A stretch of DNA of 64,000 nt. It comes from Actinomycetes bacterium. GTDB lineage: Bacteria; Actinomycetota; Acidimicrobiia; Acidimicrobiales; Bog-793. The position numbers and the translations under genes were made by a program. This document shows, piece by piece, positions 44,800 to 54,024 of the stretch (positions are counted from its first letter, which is position 1; the number at the start of each line of letters is the position of its first letter). The stretch spans positions 28,531 through 92,530 of the forward strand of contig JAKABW010000009.1 of assembly GCA_021796535.1 (NCBI GenBank). The letters are read 5' to 3'. The notes beneath the pieces were generated by a model. The model ran no database searches and was not told the origin of the DNA. It saw only the letters and a list, made by a program, of their open reading frames with translations.

Positions 44800-44819
44800 A
44801 TTGGAATATATATTCCAAT
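44800..44819. promoter_or_regulatory. Perfect 20-bp palindrome upstream of secreted-repeat gene
   Basis: ATTGGAATATATATTCCAAT is fully self-complementary, 140 bases before the start of the exported protein and 78 bases after tRNA-Phe. Its size and symmetry fit a dimeric repressor or activator site. There is no T-run, so a terminator is unlikely. Confidence 0.5.
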
Positions 44820-44959
44820 CCGATGACATACGCATTACAGTTATGCATACATCGTCAATAAATACTTCTTCTGCTCTTGACTCCCTATTTTTTCTAAGGT
44901 AGACCTTTTATTGCTTTGGAAATGCCAAGGCATACCATCATTTCAATAGGGGAGTCAAC

Positions 44960-46381
44960 ATGATAGGTGCGAAAATGAAGCAAGTTTTGCAGATTGCAAA
45001 AAAACATATCTTGGTAAGTACCCTCTTTCTATCAGGTATGACGGCGGTAGTGGGCGGTGTCGCGGTATCCAATGTAGGTGCCGCTGTGTCTGCATCTTCC
45101 ACTGCCCCCATCAACTCTTTGTATCACCGGTACCAGTATAAATCGCGTCATCTTATCGGATTTGAGTCGGGTGTCAGCAGACCGGCAGGCGGATGTACTT
45201 ACGAAAACCATCTCATTTCCTGTACTGCCGGAAGGGGAAATATGGGGATGCCTTTCCCTCCGGAACCGCCGATGCATCCGGGCTATCCAAATATGCCTTT
45301 CCCTCCGGAACCGCCGATGCATCCGGGCTATCCAAATATGCCTTTCCCTTCCACATCAACAACCTGTCAAGCGGCCTCATCGGGGGATGCCGTACCGACG
45401 GCACGGGCTGTGGTGTCAATAAAAATGACGCAATATGGGCCGGTCCTGGCTGTCGGGAGTGGGTCTAATGTCAATTGCTCCCTATATACTCTGACGGCCG
45501 ACAACACCGCCGCGTCGCCGGCAACCTACGGTTGTACCGATACACCTGTAGTGCCGAATTTGGGTTCATGTGCCCAAAATATATGGCCGGCCTTGCTTTC
45601 TGACGGTACCCCTGTAGCGGGAATGGGCGTAAACCCCCATTTATTGGGAATCGTCAAAAGAACGGACGTCATCAGCGGGAAAACCGTTGATCAGGTAACT
45701 TATAATGGGCATCCCTTGTATCAATTCTTCCTCGACAAGAAATCAAACGATCTGAACGGTGCTGGTTTGAACGACGGTTTAGCCGGCGGTGTTTGGTATC
45801 TCATGTCTCCGATGGGTATACCTGCCGCAGGTCATGCTACCGTGACACTCGAGGGCACGACAAATGCCGGTGTTGTATTATCCGTTTTGATGAATACCGG
45901 AGCCGGTTATAAAGAGTATCCGGTATATACGTTCAGTGGAGATGCAAACGGTAAAGTATCGTGCACAGGGAAGTGCGCTCAATTCTGGCCGCCCGTTTTG
46001 ACATCGGAATTTCCTATAGCCACGAACGGCGTAAACCAAATGCTTTTGGGAGTTACCAGGAATTCAGCCGGCAGTCTGCAAGTCACTTATAACGGGCATC
46101 CCTTGTATCTGTTCATAAAAGATGCTGCCATCAGCGCCGCAGGTGAAGCTACAGGCAATGGCTTGGGGGCTTTGTTTGGCGGTACGTTTGAGACCGTTAA
46201 CCCCGCGACACCCGTGACTTCTTCCACTACCACAACAACGGCGGCTCCGACCACAACAACGGCGGCTCCGACCACAACAACGGCGGCTCCGACCACAACA
46301 ACGGCGGCTCCGACCACAACAACGGCGGCTCCGACCACAACAACGGCGGCTCCGACCACAACAACAAATCTATACGGTTAG
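44960..46381 (+). CDS. Secreted protein with two Lipoprotein_15-type repeats and TTTTAAP tail
   Basis: 473 residues; AGGGGAG lies five bases upstream of the ATG. A signal peptide (basic start, then ILVSTLFLSGMTAVVGGVAV) exports it. A Pro-rich segment repeats MPFPPEPPMHPGYPN twice (about 97-126). Two copies of the PF03640-like secreted repeat follow; diagnostic parts are QVTYNGHPLYQFF with LGIVKRTD, and VSCTGKCAQFWPP with QVTYNGHPLYLF. The end is a six-fold TTTTAAP linker and NLYG, without an LPxTG or membrane anchor, so it is probably released or non-covalently bound. The function of the repeat family is unknown. Confidence 0.88.
   Translation: MIGAKMKQVLQIAKKHILVSTLFLSGMTAVVGGVAVSNVGAAVSASSTAPINSLYHRYQYKSRHLIGFESGVSRPAGGCTYENHLISCTAGRGNMGMPFPPEPPMHPGYPNMPFPPEPPMHPGYPNMPFPSTSTTCQAASSGDAVPTARAVVSIKMTQYGPVLAVGSGSNVNCSLYTLTADNTAASPATYGCTDTPVVPNLGSCAQNIWPALLSDGTPVAGMGVNPHLLGIVKRTDVISGKTVDQVTYNGHPLYQFFLDKKSNDLNGAGLNDGLAGGVWYLMSPMGIPAAGHATVTLEGTTNAGVVLSVLMNTGAGYKEYPVYTFSGDANGKVSCTGKCAQFWPPVLTSEFPIATNGVNQMLLGVTRNSAGSLQVTYNGHPLYLFIKDAAISAAGEATGNGLGALFGGTFETVNPATPVTSSTTTTTAAPTTTTAAPTTTTAAPTTTTAAPTTTTAAPTTTTAAPTTTTNLYG
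45248..45337 (+). repeat. Two 45-bp tandem repeats (Pro-rich segment)
   Basis: Two head-to-tail in-frame copies of a 45-bp unit starting ATGCCTTTCCCTCCGG, with a partial third copy after 45338. It encodes a 15-residue unit rich in Pro with PMHPGYP at its centre. Expansion by slippage is likely. Confidence 0.92.
46229..46354 (+). repeat. Six 21-bp tandem repeats encoding TTTTAAP
   Basis: Six apparently perfect copies of a 21-bp unit beginning ACCACAACAACGG, in frame with the secreted protein. The lack of silent differences suggests recent slippage or ongoing homogenisation. Confidence 0.93.
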
Positions 46382-46428
46382 GCAGTACAGCAACGCGACA
46401 ATCAGCCAATGATGCTTAGTGATTGAAG

Positions 46429-46473
46429 AAAGACCAGTTGGGTGAATCAAATAGGTTTACTCAACTGGTCTTT
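46429..46473. terminator. Bidirectional terminator between convergent genes
   Basis: AAAGACCAGTTG pairs perfectly with CAACTGGTCTTT, and partial pairing extends the stem inward. A-rich and T-rich ends flank it on both sides, so it can serve the rightward secreted-protein gene and the leftward kinase gene. Confidence 0.85.
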
Positions 46474-46476
46474 TGA

Positions 46477-47535
46477 TTAATTTGTAGATTTCCAGACGTT
46501 ATAAGATTTCTCGTTGTCAATTAAAAACGATGCCACAGATGAAGGCCATTCTTTGTTTAATTTAGCTGCCACCAAAAGTCCTCCTATGCAAGAGGGAGTG
46601 GTGGGCGCCTTTATTGTCGCACCCGGCAGGTATTGGTGAATGTATTTCTGGAATAGCGGACTTTTGTCGACAAATCCGCCTACGAGACCTAAATCAAACT
46701 GACCGGAATCGAGATGCAAATTGCTTAATGCGCAGATTACTAGAGATTCTATATCTTTTGCTGCCTCGATAAAAACTTCTATAGCTACCTCGTCACCTTC
46801 CAAAGCCGCTGTTTCCACTGTCGGGCCAAAACCGGCTATCTCCGCTTTTGTAAAAGGTCGGTGATATGCCGCTTTTGCTAGATGCAATACCGTGGGGACG
46901 TTGTAATGCTGGAGTGCTAGATCGGACAGTACAGTTTCTTTACCCCTGCCGTCGCGCCATTGGAATATTTTTTTGAGGCCGTTGAGTCCTATCAGATAGC
47001 CGCTTCCTTCGTCGGCAAACAGGTGCCCCCATCCGCCGACGCGCCAAGCCATTCCGCCGTCATTAACGCCGAAACAATTACTGCCCGTACCCGAGATGAC
47101 TACAACCCCTTCTTGACACATCAGCGCAGTCGCCCAAGCGCTTACAACATCATTCATGATCAATACGGTCGTTTTACCTATTGCATCCCTGATTACATTT
47201 TCCATAGCAATTATTTCACTGCGTTCGTCTATACCTGATATACCACCAAAGGCTGCCTTGACGATAAAGTCCTTTTCGTTGTCGGCTTTTGCTTTTAAAA
47301 ACACCTCGTTTATGCTCTTCAGAATATTTTTAGTAGCTGTTTCTGTGCCGTAAGCTTCGGGGTTTCCGGGTCCTGTCCGGGTAAAGTAGACTTTGCCGTT
47401 TGGGAGGTAAAGCGCCGTTTCTGTCTTTGTGCCGCCACCGTCTATCGACAAATAGGCGCTCTTTATTTCAGACCCCGGTTTTATATTTGGTGCAAGTTCA
47501 GGAGGTATAGCGATTAGAGATTCTTGAGCAGTCAT
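46477..47535 (-). CDS. BadF/BadG-type ATPase, probable N-acetylglucosamine kinase
   Basis: 352 residues from the ATG at 47535; in-frame starts up to 47565 exist and none has a good Shine-Dalgarno. ASKHA fold: SIDGGGTKTETALYL (phosphate 1), NDVVSAWATAL, VVISGTGSNCFGVN (phosphate 2), GWGHLFADEGSGYLIG, and LGLVGGFVDKSPLF (adenosine). The arrangement fits the N-acetylglucosamine kinase side of the family rather than the Fe-S-containing dehydratase activators, since no cluster cysteines are seen. It may salvage amino sugars from wall turnover. Monocistronic, next to the divergent secreted-protein gene. Confidence 0.85.
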   Translation of the reverse strand: MTAQESLIAIPPELAPNIKPGSEIKSAYLSIDGGGTKTETALYLPNGKVYFTRTGPGNPEAYGTETATKNILKSINEVFLKAKADNEKDFIVKAAFGGISGIDERSEIIAMENVIRDAIGKTTVLIMNDVVSAWATALMCQEGVVVISGTGSNCFGVNDGGMAWRVGGWGHLFADEGSGYLIGLNGLKKIFQWRDGRGKETVLSDLALQHYNVPTVLHLAKAAYHRPFTKAEIAGFGPTVETAALEGDEVAIEVFIEAAKDIESLVICALSNLHLDSGQFDLGLVGGFVDKSPLFQKYIHQYLPGATIKAPTTPSCIGGLLVAAKLNKEWPSSVASFLIDNEKSYNVWKSTN

Positions 47536-47565
47536 TATCCCCATAATAGTTATGAAGTAAAGCAA

Positions 47566-47931
47566 AAAAAAGTTTTTGATTACAAAATAAATTCAAATGT
47601 TCGGTAGAGAATAAAAGTTGGCAGCTTTGTTTTTCTTGTTTGCAGACAGTTTATTGTCTAAGTACGCGTACGGCTGTGTTTGTTATATGGATGGAATTGA
47701 TAAAAATTTTGATTTTGAAACAGCACTTTTCATTGTCCCTGGTAACGTGGTTAAACAAGAATTCGCCGGTCGCAGTTTTATTTGCAATTTATCCAATTGT
47801 TTTATATTGTGTTCATGCCTACTTTATTAATAATAGGTGATAAACAAAAATTCATAAAAAGAAAACAATTTTTTGAAAAGCTGTATTGGTGTTTTATTGG
47901 ATTTGAATGTAAATATCTTGATGGTCGGGCT
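47566..47931. other. AT-rich divergent intergenic region
   Basis: 366 bases between the kinase and the IPT-domain protein. The frame of the latter stays open back to 47782, but those 50 residues are not signal-peptide-like. No gene, repeat or fold recognised. Confidence 0.45.
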
Positions 47932-49650
47932 ATGTCTTATAAACTGAAATTAATGTGGTCAACACGTATCTTTTGCACGATCATGTCAATATTATTGCTA
48001 CTTGCATACTTCCTATTTCCGTCTTTCGGCTCTGTCGCATATGCCGAAGGAGTTTTACCGCTGTCGGTTATTTCTCAACCGAAAATTACCAGATTAAGTC
48101 CTCCTTCGGGAGCTTCGGGTACTCAGGTGACGGTTATCGGCAGTGGATTCGGTGCAGACACAACCGTATCTATAGGCGGCACTGTCGTATCGGCAACAGT
48201 GAAGCCCAATGACAGAGCATTGGTGTTCACTGTTCCGAATTTGCCCGTCAAAAGTGCGACAATTATTGTCAATAACCCGGGTACGATAGAGGCAAGTGCT
48301 GTTTTTCAGGTGCTGGCACCCCTTGTTTTTAACCAAGCCACCATTCCTGTGGTGGAAGCCGGGCAAAATCTTTCTCTAAAGCTGACGGCGACGGGAGGAA
48401 AGTCTCCGTATACTTTTTCTTCCTCCGGTCCTCTGCCGGCGGGTATTCAGATATCGGCAGCCGGTTCGATTCAAGGCACTCCGACCCAATCCGGAGTTTT
48501 TATCGCAACCTTACTCGTGACAGACAGCAATCACCTGACTGCCAAGTCAAACGTGACTTTTACGATAACACCCGGACCGGTCATAACGACACAGGCGCTT
48601 GCTCCGGTGATACAGGGTTCAAACTTCTCAGACACTTTATCGGCGACGGGAGGGAGTCCTCCTTATAGTTGGACTATAGCAAAAGGAGCCATTCCCGGAG
48701 GTCTGCTACTGACTTCAAACGGAATTTTGGAAGGGCGGCCCGGTGTCGCCGGAGTATATAACATTGATATCAAAATCATCGATTCCCTCGGGGCTTTTAC
48801 GACCTCCTCCTTTTCCTTTACAGTAAAAGCTCCTCCGCCTCCCCCGCAAAGTGTCGTAATTGTGAGCAGGGGAGGCCGGTTTGCTTCTTATGATTCTTCC
48901 ACCGCGACTCCGGTCCAAGTACCGGCAAAAGGTCATTTGCCCGGTATTACGATAGGGGTAGCCGAGTCGGCGGGGTCCTCCGGATATTTTGTTGTCAATT
49001 CGGTGGGCAGGATCACAACTTTTGGCGGCAGTTTTCCCTTAAGGTCTTTGCCCAGAAAAAAACTGCAAGGCCGCATTATTGCTTTGGCTTCTGATCCGTC
49101 GGCTCCAGGCTATTGGCTATTGAGCAACAAAGGTGTTATCTATCGGGGCGGCAAAGCCAAGTTTTATAGAACCTTTTTATCCAACGCACCGGTAAGGGGA
49201 AAATACAAAATTACTGAAACCCCTCTGGCCCATCAACACCTGGTTGGGATTGCAAGCGCGCCTCATGGCGGCGGCTACTGGGCTATCACTGCCAACGGTT
49301 GGCTTTGGGGTTTCGGGTCGGCAAAACGACTGGTACCCTTATACCTACGCAAAGCGGTAAAAGCGTACCATAGTCACGTAGTGTCAATAGTGTCGGCCAA
49401 AGTCGGTATGGGATTTTATGTGGTGCTGGCCAACGGTCAGGTTTTGTCATTCGGGTCGGCGGTCAACTATGGGAGCCCCGGTATCCGCCTTGCCGATGCC
49501 GCCACCATCGTCATCGCTCCCGGGGGCAAAGGTTACTGGTTGCTCACCAAAAAAGGCCAGCTTATTCCTTTCGGCCAAGCCTCGGCTGTCACGTTTGTAG
49601 GCGGGGATTATTTAAACAACTCCGTGGTAAGCGGAGTTGCAATGCGATAG
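47932..49650 (+). CDS. Secreted IPT/TIG plus Ig-like protein with propeller-like repeats
   Basis: 572 residues from the ATG at 47932. A signal peptide (IFCTIMSILLLLAYFLFPSF) is followed by an IPT/TIG domain (ITRLSPPSGASGTQVTVIGS). Two putative Ig-like (He_PIG) domains follow, containing PYTFSSSGPLPAGIQIS and PYSWTIAKGAIPGGLLLTSN. After a Pro linker (PPPPPQS) comes a repeat region with GYFVVNSVGRITTFGG, GYWLLSNKGVIY, GYWAITANGWLWGFG, GFYVVLANGQVLSFGS and GYWLLTKKGQLIPFG, roughly one every 45 residues. These match the repeats of the protein at 56.1-58.4 kb. Probably surface or extracellular; an adhesive role is inferred. Confidence 0.85.
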   Translation: MSYKLKLMWSTRIFCTIMSILLLLAYFLFPSFGSVAYAEGVLPLSVISQPKITRLSPPSGASGTQVTVIGSGFGADTTVSIGGTVVSATVKPNDRALVFTVPNLPVKSATIIVNNPGTIEASAVFQVLAPLVFNQATIPVVEAGQNLSLKLTATGGKSPYTFSSSGPLPAGIQISAAGSIQGTPTQSGVFIATLLVTDSNHLTAKSNVTFTITPGPVITTQALAPVIQGSNFSDTLSATGGSPPYSWTIAKGAIPGGLLLTSNGILEGRPGVAGVYNIDIKIIDSLGAFTTSSFSFTVKAPPPPPQSVVIVSRGGRFASYDSSTATPVQVPAKGHLPGITIGVAESAGSSGYFVVNSVGRITTFGGSFPLRSLPRKKLQGRIIALASDPSAPGYWLLSNKGVIYRGGKAKFYRTFLSNAPVRGKYKITETPLAHQHLVGIASAPHGGGYWAITANGWLWGFGSAKRLVPLYLRKAVKAYHSHVVSIVSAKVGMGFYVVLANGQVLSFGSAVNYGSPGIRLADAATIVIAPGGKGYWLLTKKGQLIPFGQASAVTFVGGDYLNNSVVSGVAMR

Positions 49651-49661
49651 CCGAAACAATC

Positions 49662-50507
49662 CTAAACGTTTGATTTGGCCGAGATCAGTTTTTCCAGCAC
49701 TTCGTCCGGTACGGCCAAACTGCCTTGCCCGATGCCGATAAACAGGTCCGGTTTATATTTTCCATGGAAATCAGATCCGCCGGTTGGGATAAAGCCGTAT
49801 TTTTCCGCTAAAGCAACCAGCTTTAATATCGTACCGGGAGTGTATTTGCCGTAGTAAGATTCTATGCCTACAACTCCGATTTCTTTCATGTGAGCCAAGC
49901 TCTGTTCTAATCGGTCAAAACTGAAACTGCCCGATAAAGGATGTGCAAGCGATGTGACTCCCCCCGAAAGACTGACGACTTGTACCAATTCCTCAAGCTC
50001 AATACGTTCTTTGGGTATGTAAGCTTTGCCGTTGTTGCCGAGCCAGACAGTGAAAGCTTCGTCAAGAGAGCCCACCATTTTATGATTTAAGAGTACTTGG
50101 GCAAAGTGAGGTCTGCCGATTAAACCGACTCCGGCTTCTTTCTTGACCTCGTCCAGAGTAATACCCATTCCGAGTTCGTTCAATTTGAGTACAAGACGCT
50201 CATTTCTGGTAGAGCGGTCGTGTTGCAAAGCTTCCAAATACAGTCCCAGGGGACTTTTTGAATCCGAGACAAAATAACATAGAACGTGAACGGATATATT
50301 TTTGCCATACAGACAACTCACTTCACATCCAGGAATCAGGGTTATACCCAGCTCTTCTGCTCGTTTGGCAGCGCGTTCCAATCCGTCAAAAGTATCGTGA
50401 TCCGTCAGGGCTATCGCAGTCAATTCGGTGTCTTTTGCCGCTTCTATGATTGATTCCGGAGTTTCGGAACCGTCGGAAAAGTTGGAATGTATATGAAGAT
50501 CGATCAC
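49662..50507 (-). CDS. PHP-domain phosphoesterase
   Basis: 281 residues from the GTG at 50507. The PHP metal motifs are all visible: VIDLHIHSNFSDG, ALTDHDTFDGL, IPGCEVSC, GRPHFA, SLAHPLSGSF and GGSDFHGK. Proteins of this size and layout hydrolyse nucleoside 3',5'-bisphosphates or short oligonucleotides. The frame is open to 51203, but the extra 232 codons run antisense to purF and are not homologous, so they are excluded. Divergent from purF, convergent with the IPT protein at 11 bases. Confidence 0.9.
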   Translation of the reverse strand: MIDLHIHSNFSDGSETPESIIEAAKDTELTAIALTDHDTFDGLERAAKRAEELGITLIPGCEVSCLYGKNISVHVLCYFVSDSKSPLGLYLEALQHDRSTRNERLVLKLNELGMGITLDEVKKEAGVGLIGRPHFAQVLLNHKMVGSLDEAFTVWLGNNGKAYIPKERIELEELVQVVSLSGGVTSLAHPLSGSFSFDRLEQSLAHMKEIGVVGIESYYGKYTPGTILKLVALAEKYGFIPTGGSDFHGKYKPDLFIGIGQGSLAVPDEVLEKLISAKSNV

Positions 50508-50651
50508 AACAAAAAGATAGTTCTTTATCGAAGGCGGGGTAAGAAAATTTTGGAAAGAACAAAAAAGACGGATATTTCTATATCGGAGGTATTGTCTGTT
50601 CGTATTGCTTTTGGGCACGAAGCCCGTGCCGGTGGTGGCATAATGTATTAA

Positions 50652-52136
50652 GTGGAAGAAGCTTGCGGAGTTTTTGGTATCTATGCACCGGGCATGGATG
50701 TGGCGCCTTTGGTATTTGACGGAATTTTTGCTTTGCAACACAGAGGGCAAGAGTCTGCCGGCATTGCGGTAAGCGACAGTGTTTCGATAACGGTTGTCAA
50801 AGATCTGGGACTTGTCACGCGGGTCTTCGATCAAAATACTTTGCAGTCCCTTTCCGGTTACCTGGGTCTTGGACACGTGAGGTATTCGACGGCGGGAAAA
50901 AAAGATTGGATGAGTGCCCAGCCGGCTTACAGGTCTGCCGGTGAAGTGGGTTTTGCACTCGGACATAACGGCAATCTGACCAATGTGGAAGAACTCGCCT
51001 CCTTGGCAAATATGCTGCCCGGCGTTCTTACCAGCGATTCTGATATAGTTGCCGAGCTGATAAGTCAGACCATCAACTCTTTGCAGCCAACATGCGCATC
51101 CGACGTTCAGGATGCTCGCCTCCCGGACAGAACCATATGTGGGCCGGAGGAAGCCGATAAAGACAATTTGCTTCTGCAGGCCCTGTTCCAAATCCTTCCC
51201 CATCTGAAAGGGGCTTTTTCCTTCGGTTTGATCGACGCCAATCAGTTGATAGCTATACGTGACTCCAACGGCTTTAGACCGCTTTGTTTGGGCAAGCTGC
51301 CTTCGGATAATGCTCCATCAGGTGCTTATGCCATTGCTTCGGAAAGTCCGGCGCTGGATATAGTCGGGGCTGATTTCATAAGAGAAATTCAACCAGGAGA
51401 AGTGTTGGTCATTGACAAATTCGGACCCCGCTCTTATTTTCCTTTCGAAAAAGAGCGTGTAAAGCCCAGCTTATGTTTGTTTGAATTTGTTTATTTCGCA
51501 AGACCGGATGCCGTGCTATGCGGATCGGAAGTACACGCCACCAGGCTTCGCATGGGCATGCACCTGGCTATGCAGGCGCCGGCAGACGCGGATTTGGTGA
51601 TAGGAGTTCCCGATTCCGGCGTACCGGCGGCGGAGGGGTTTGCCATGCAAAGCGGCATCCCTTACGGTCAGGGGTTGGTAAAAAACCGTTACATAGGGAG
51701 AACTTTCATTACTCCCAATCAAAAAGCGAGAACGGATGCCGTAAGAAGGAAATTGAATCCTTTGAAAGAAAGCGTCAAGGGGAAAAAACTTGTTGTGGTG
51801 GACGACTCAATAGTTCGCGGTACCACAATCCGGCAAATAGTTTCCATTTTGCGTGATGCCGGTGCCACGGAAGTCCATTTGAGAGTTTCCTCTCCTCCGT
51901 TTAAGTGGCCTTGTTTTTATGGCATTGATACGCCGTCACGTGAAGAACTTCTTGCTGCCAAGTACAGCGAAGAAGATATGATCGATATTTTGGACGTGGA
52001 CTCCATCTCCTACTTGAATCTGGAAAGCCTTTTTGACGCCATAAACGTCGGGAGAAACGGCTTTTGTGATGCCTGTTTAACCGGCAACTACCCCACGCAA
52101 ATTCCGGTTACGATTAAAACCGGGTCTGCGACCTAG
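50652..52136 (+). CDS. purF: Amidophosphoribosyltransferase
   Basis: First committed step of purine synthesis: PRPP and glutamine to phosphoribosylamine. 494 residues from GTG. The N-terminal nucleophile is Cys5 after a four-residue propeptide (MEEACGVFGIYAP). The glutaminase domain has LQHRGQESAGIAV and HVRYSTAG; the PRPP motif is VVVDDSIVRGTTIRQI. Fe-S-type cysteines are present late in the chain (FCDACLTGNYP), as in the B. subtilis class. Confidence 0.97.
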   Translation: MEEACGVFGIYAPGMDVAPLVFDGIFALQHRGQESAGIAVSDSVSITVVKDLGLVTRVFDQNTLQSLSGYLGLGHVRYSTAGKKDWMSAQPAYRSAGEVGFALGHNGNLTNVEELASLANMLPGVLTSDSDIVAELISQTINSLQPTCASDVQDARLPDRTICGPEEADKDNLLLQALFQILPHLKGAFSFGLIDANQLIAIRDSNGFRPLCLGKLPSDNAPSGAYAIASESPALDIVGADFIREIQPGEVLVIDKFGPRSYFPFEKERVKPSLCLFEFVYFARPDAVLCGSEVHATRLRMGMHLAMQAPADADLVIGVPDSGVPAAEGFAMQSGIPYGQGLVKNRYIGRTFITPNQKARTDAVRRKLNPLKESVKGKKLVVVDDSIVRGTTIRQIVSILRDAGATEVHLRVSSPPFKWPCFYGIDTPSREELLAAKYSEEDMIDILDVDSISYLNLESLFDAINVGRNGFCDACLTGNYPTQIPVTIKTGSAT

Positions 52137-52680
52137 AAACCGCTTCCTGTAACGATTTAAGATTTTGACTCAATCATCCGGATTCGGATGGGGTTGAAAG
52201 ATCTCAAGGAATTCACTCGACTGCACAAAGTATGTCTTCATTTTTGACGGTAGTTCTCAGGTTCGCGGAGTATACGGATTCATAATGTAAATAGCTTTCT
52301 GCTGAAGGTTGCCAAGTCATCCGCCACTCGTCCGGCTTGTTCGTATAGCCTGTCGAGTTACAGGGTAACCGTTTGAATGGTCAAAAAGTGTCAGTCAGAA
52401 CTCTTTCCTTTTCCATCTGTTGTTTAGGGATACAAACAGGGCTTTTTTCACAATATGAAGTGTGCATAAAACATGAGATGTTGTAGGGATTTATATCGGA
52501 AAAAGTAAAACGGCAACTCTTTAAGTATGTACTGCTATGGAGTTTAAATAAATGGTTACGGTACGCGAGTTTCCCGTTTGAAGTAATTTTGTATGACGCC
52601 AGGGTTAATTTCTAAATCATTTTATGCATGTAAAAATAAAATATATATTTAAACCAAGTTATTAAATGTCTGGAGAATAG
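52137..52680. other. 544-base intergenic stretch, no gene recognised
   Basis: No frame with coding character, no tRNA and no strong terminator after purF. The last part is AT-rich and must hold the promoter of the HNH gene. Confidence 0.5.
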
Positions 52681-53514
52681 TTGTCTACTGATGCAGTTGT
52701 TTTTCATATACTTGCCTATGCAATAGCTTTCTTGTCTTTGTTGAGAATCGGGCTTTGGGCTTACAGAAGAAAAATAGTTCTTTTACAAAGTCAGGCATTA
52801 ATAGATCTGAAAAGCCTGAACAAAGATTTTGCAGATCTTTCACATCGACCAACATCGGTAAACAAAACATTTAGCAGGACTGTCAGCTCAAAAGCTAAAT
52901 TTGATAATTTCAATTTTGAGTATTATGCGGCTGAATGCATGATTGAGGGAAAAGATGACTTTATAAAAGTTATTGAGAACCTGAATCAGCAGAAGCGCCG
53001 TTACCAGGAGTATGTACTGCGATATGAATCACTGAGGGATCTCAAATTGAAAACGACATCCGCAAGACGCCTTCGTCAAGATATCTTTAATAAGGTAGAG
53101 CACAGAATATTTTCGCATAAGAAAATCAAGGAATATCAACCGTCACTGAAATTCTACTTTATGGTCACGTATACCAGCCCAAAAGGAAAAAACCATTACG
53201 AAAAACATATTTCATGGGATCTTGATGCTTTTCAGAAGGGACTGTCTTCGGCAATTGAAACGGCAAACAAGATGAGCAGTGAGACATTCCAAAGAAATTT
53301 GGAACGCAGTAAAATGACCCGGACTCTGCGATATAAAGTACTTGACAGAGACGGCCACCGATGCAAAAAATGTGGCCGGAGTCCTCAAGACGGTATAATT
53401 CTGCACGTCGACCACATTAATCCTATCAGCAAGGGGGGCAAAACTAACTTGGGGAATTTGCAAACTCTGTGTGCCGATTGCAATTTGGGTAAAAGCAACC
53501 GATATATAGACTGA
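52681..53514 (+). CDS. HNH endonuclease-domain protein with N-terminal membrane helix
   Basis: 277 residues from TTG, with GGAG five bases upstream. A hydrophobic helix (VFHILAYAIAFLSLLRIGLW) anchors it. A charged, probably coiled-coil middle (about 60-215) leads to a C-terminal HNH domain: YKVLDRDGHRCKKCG, then LHVDHINPISKGG and LQTLCADCNLGKSNR, with both zinc CxxC pairs and the catalytic His. Codons are AT-rich. The membrane-anchored arrangement is uncommon. It could act in defence or DNA uptake, but nothing nearby decides; it stands alone between two long gaps. Confidence 0.82.
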   Translation: MSTDAVVFHILAYAIAFLSLLRIGLWAYRRKIVLLQSQALIDLKSLNKDFADLSHRPTSVNKTFSRTVSSKAKFDNFNFEYYAAECMIEGKDDFIKVIENLNQQKRRYQEYVLRYESLRDLKLKTTSARRLRQDIFNKVEHRIFSHKKIKEYQPSLKFYFMVTYTSPKGKNHYEKHISWDLDAFQKGLSSAIETANKMSSETFQRNLERSKMTRTLRYKVLDRDGHRCKKCGRSPQDGIILHVDHINPISKGGKTNLGNLQTLCADCNLGKSNRYID

Positions 53515-54024
53515 CTATACGATTTGATGGTCTGAAAGATAGCCTGCCAACCGGGTAAAATATATATATAAAGCAGCCATGGCGCAGCGTCGAAAAGAAG
53601 TTGTGGCAAAACCCTCATTTCGACTTGAGCAGAACTTCATGCTTTTTATAGCAAGCGGCACCAAAGATGTACTTTTTGAGCTGTATTAACTTCGCGGGCA
53701 TATCTTCGGCGGAGTTTGGAAATAAGCGTTCTTTGTTTGATGCGCTGCTAAGAAAGAAAAGCCCAGGCAGATTAGGGCAGTATAGCTTTTTATGGAAATA
53801 CGAACCAATTGCAATTGTTGTCGTGAGTTAGGGTGAGCGACATCTTCCGCCATTTTTCCCTGTTCACACTGCTTTAATTTAGAAAGACAGGAATTTGACG
53901 CCGTGCGGAATAATTTAGTATCTAAAAAAGTTATATCTAAGATAGATAATAACTGTTGGACAGATAGAAAAGAATTTGGGAAACTGAATTCAAGTTAGAG
54001 GACTGACTTAAGGAGGTAAAAAGT
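53515..54024. other. 510-base intergenic stretch, no gene recognised
   Basis: Contains a TA-dinucleotide run (53559-53571) but no coding frame or structured RNA that I can identify. Its end carries a textbook AAGGAGG six to seven bases before the next ATG. Confidence 0.5.

Noticed and set aside
45248..46354. Tandem repeats considered as CRISPR
   Set aside because: Units are contiguous, in frame and without unique spacers; no cas genes are present.
46087..46359. Minus-strand frame of Val/Gly/Ala repeats opposite the TTTTAAP array
   Set aside because: It is the mirror image of a low-complexity coding repeat on the plus strand; similar shadows occur opposite the 56.5 kb and 63.8 kb arrays.
50508..51203. 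N-terminal 232-codon extension of the PHP-domain frame
   Set aside because: It runs antisense through the first third of purF, lacks PHP homology, and a GTG directly precedes the conserved VIDLHIHS start.
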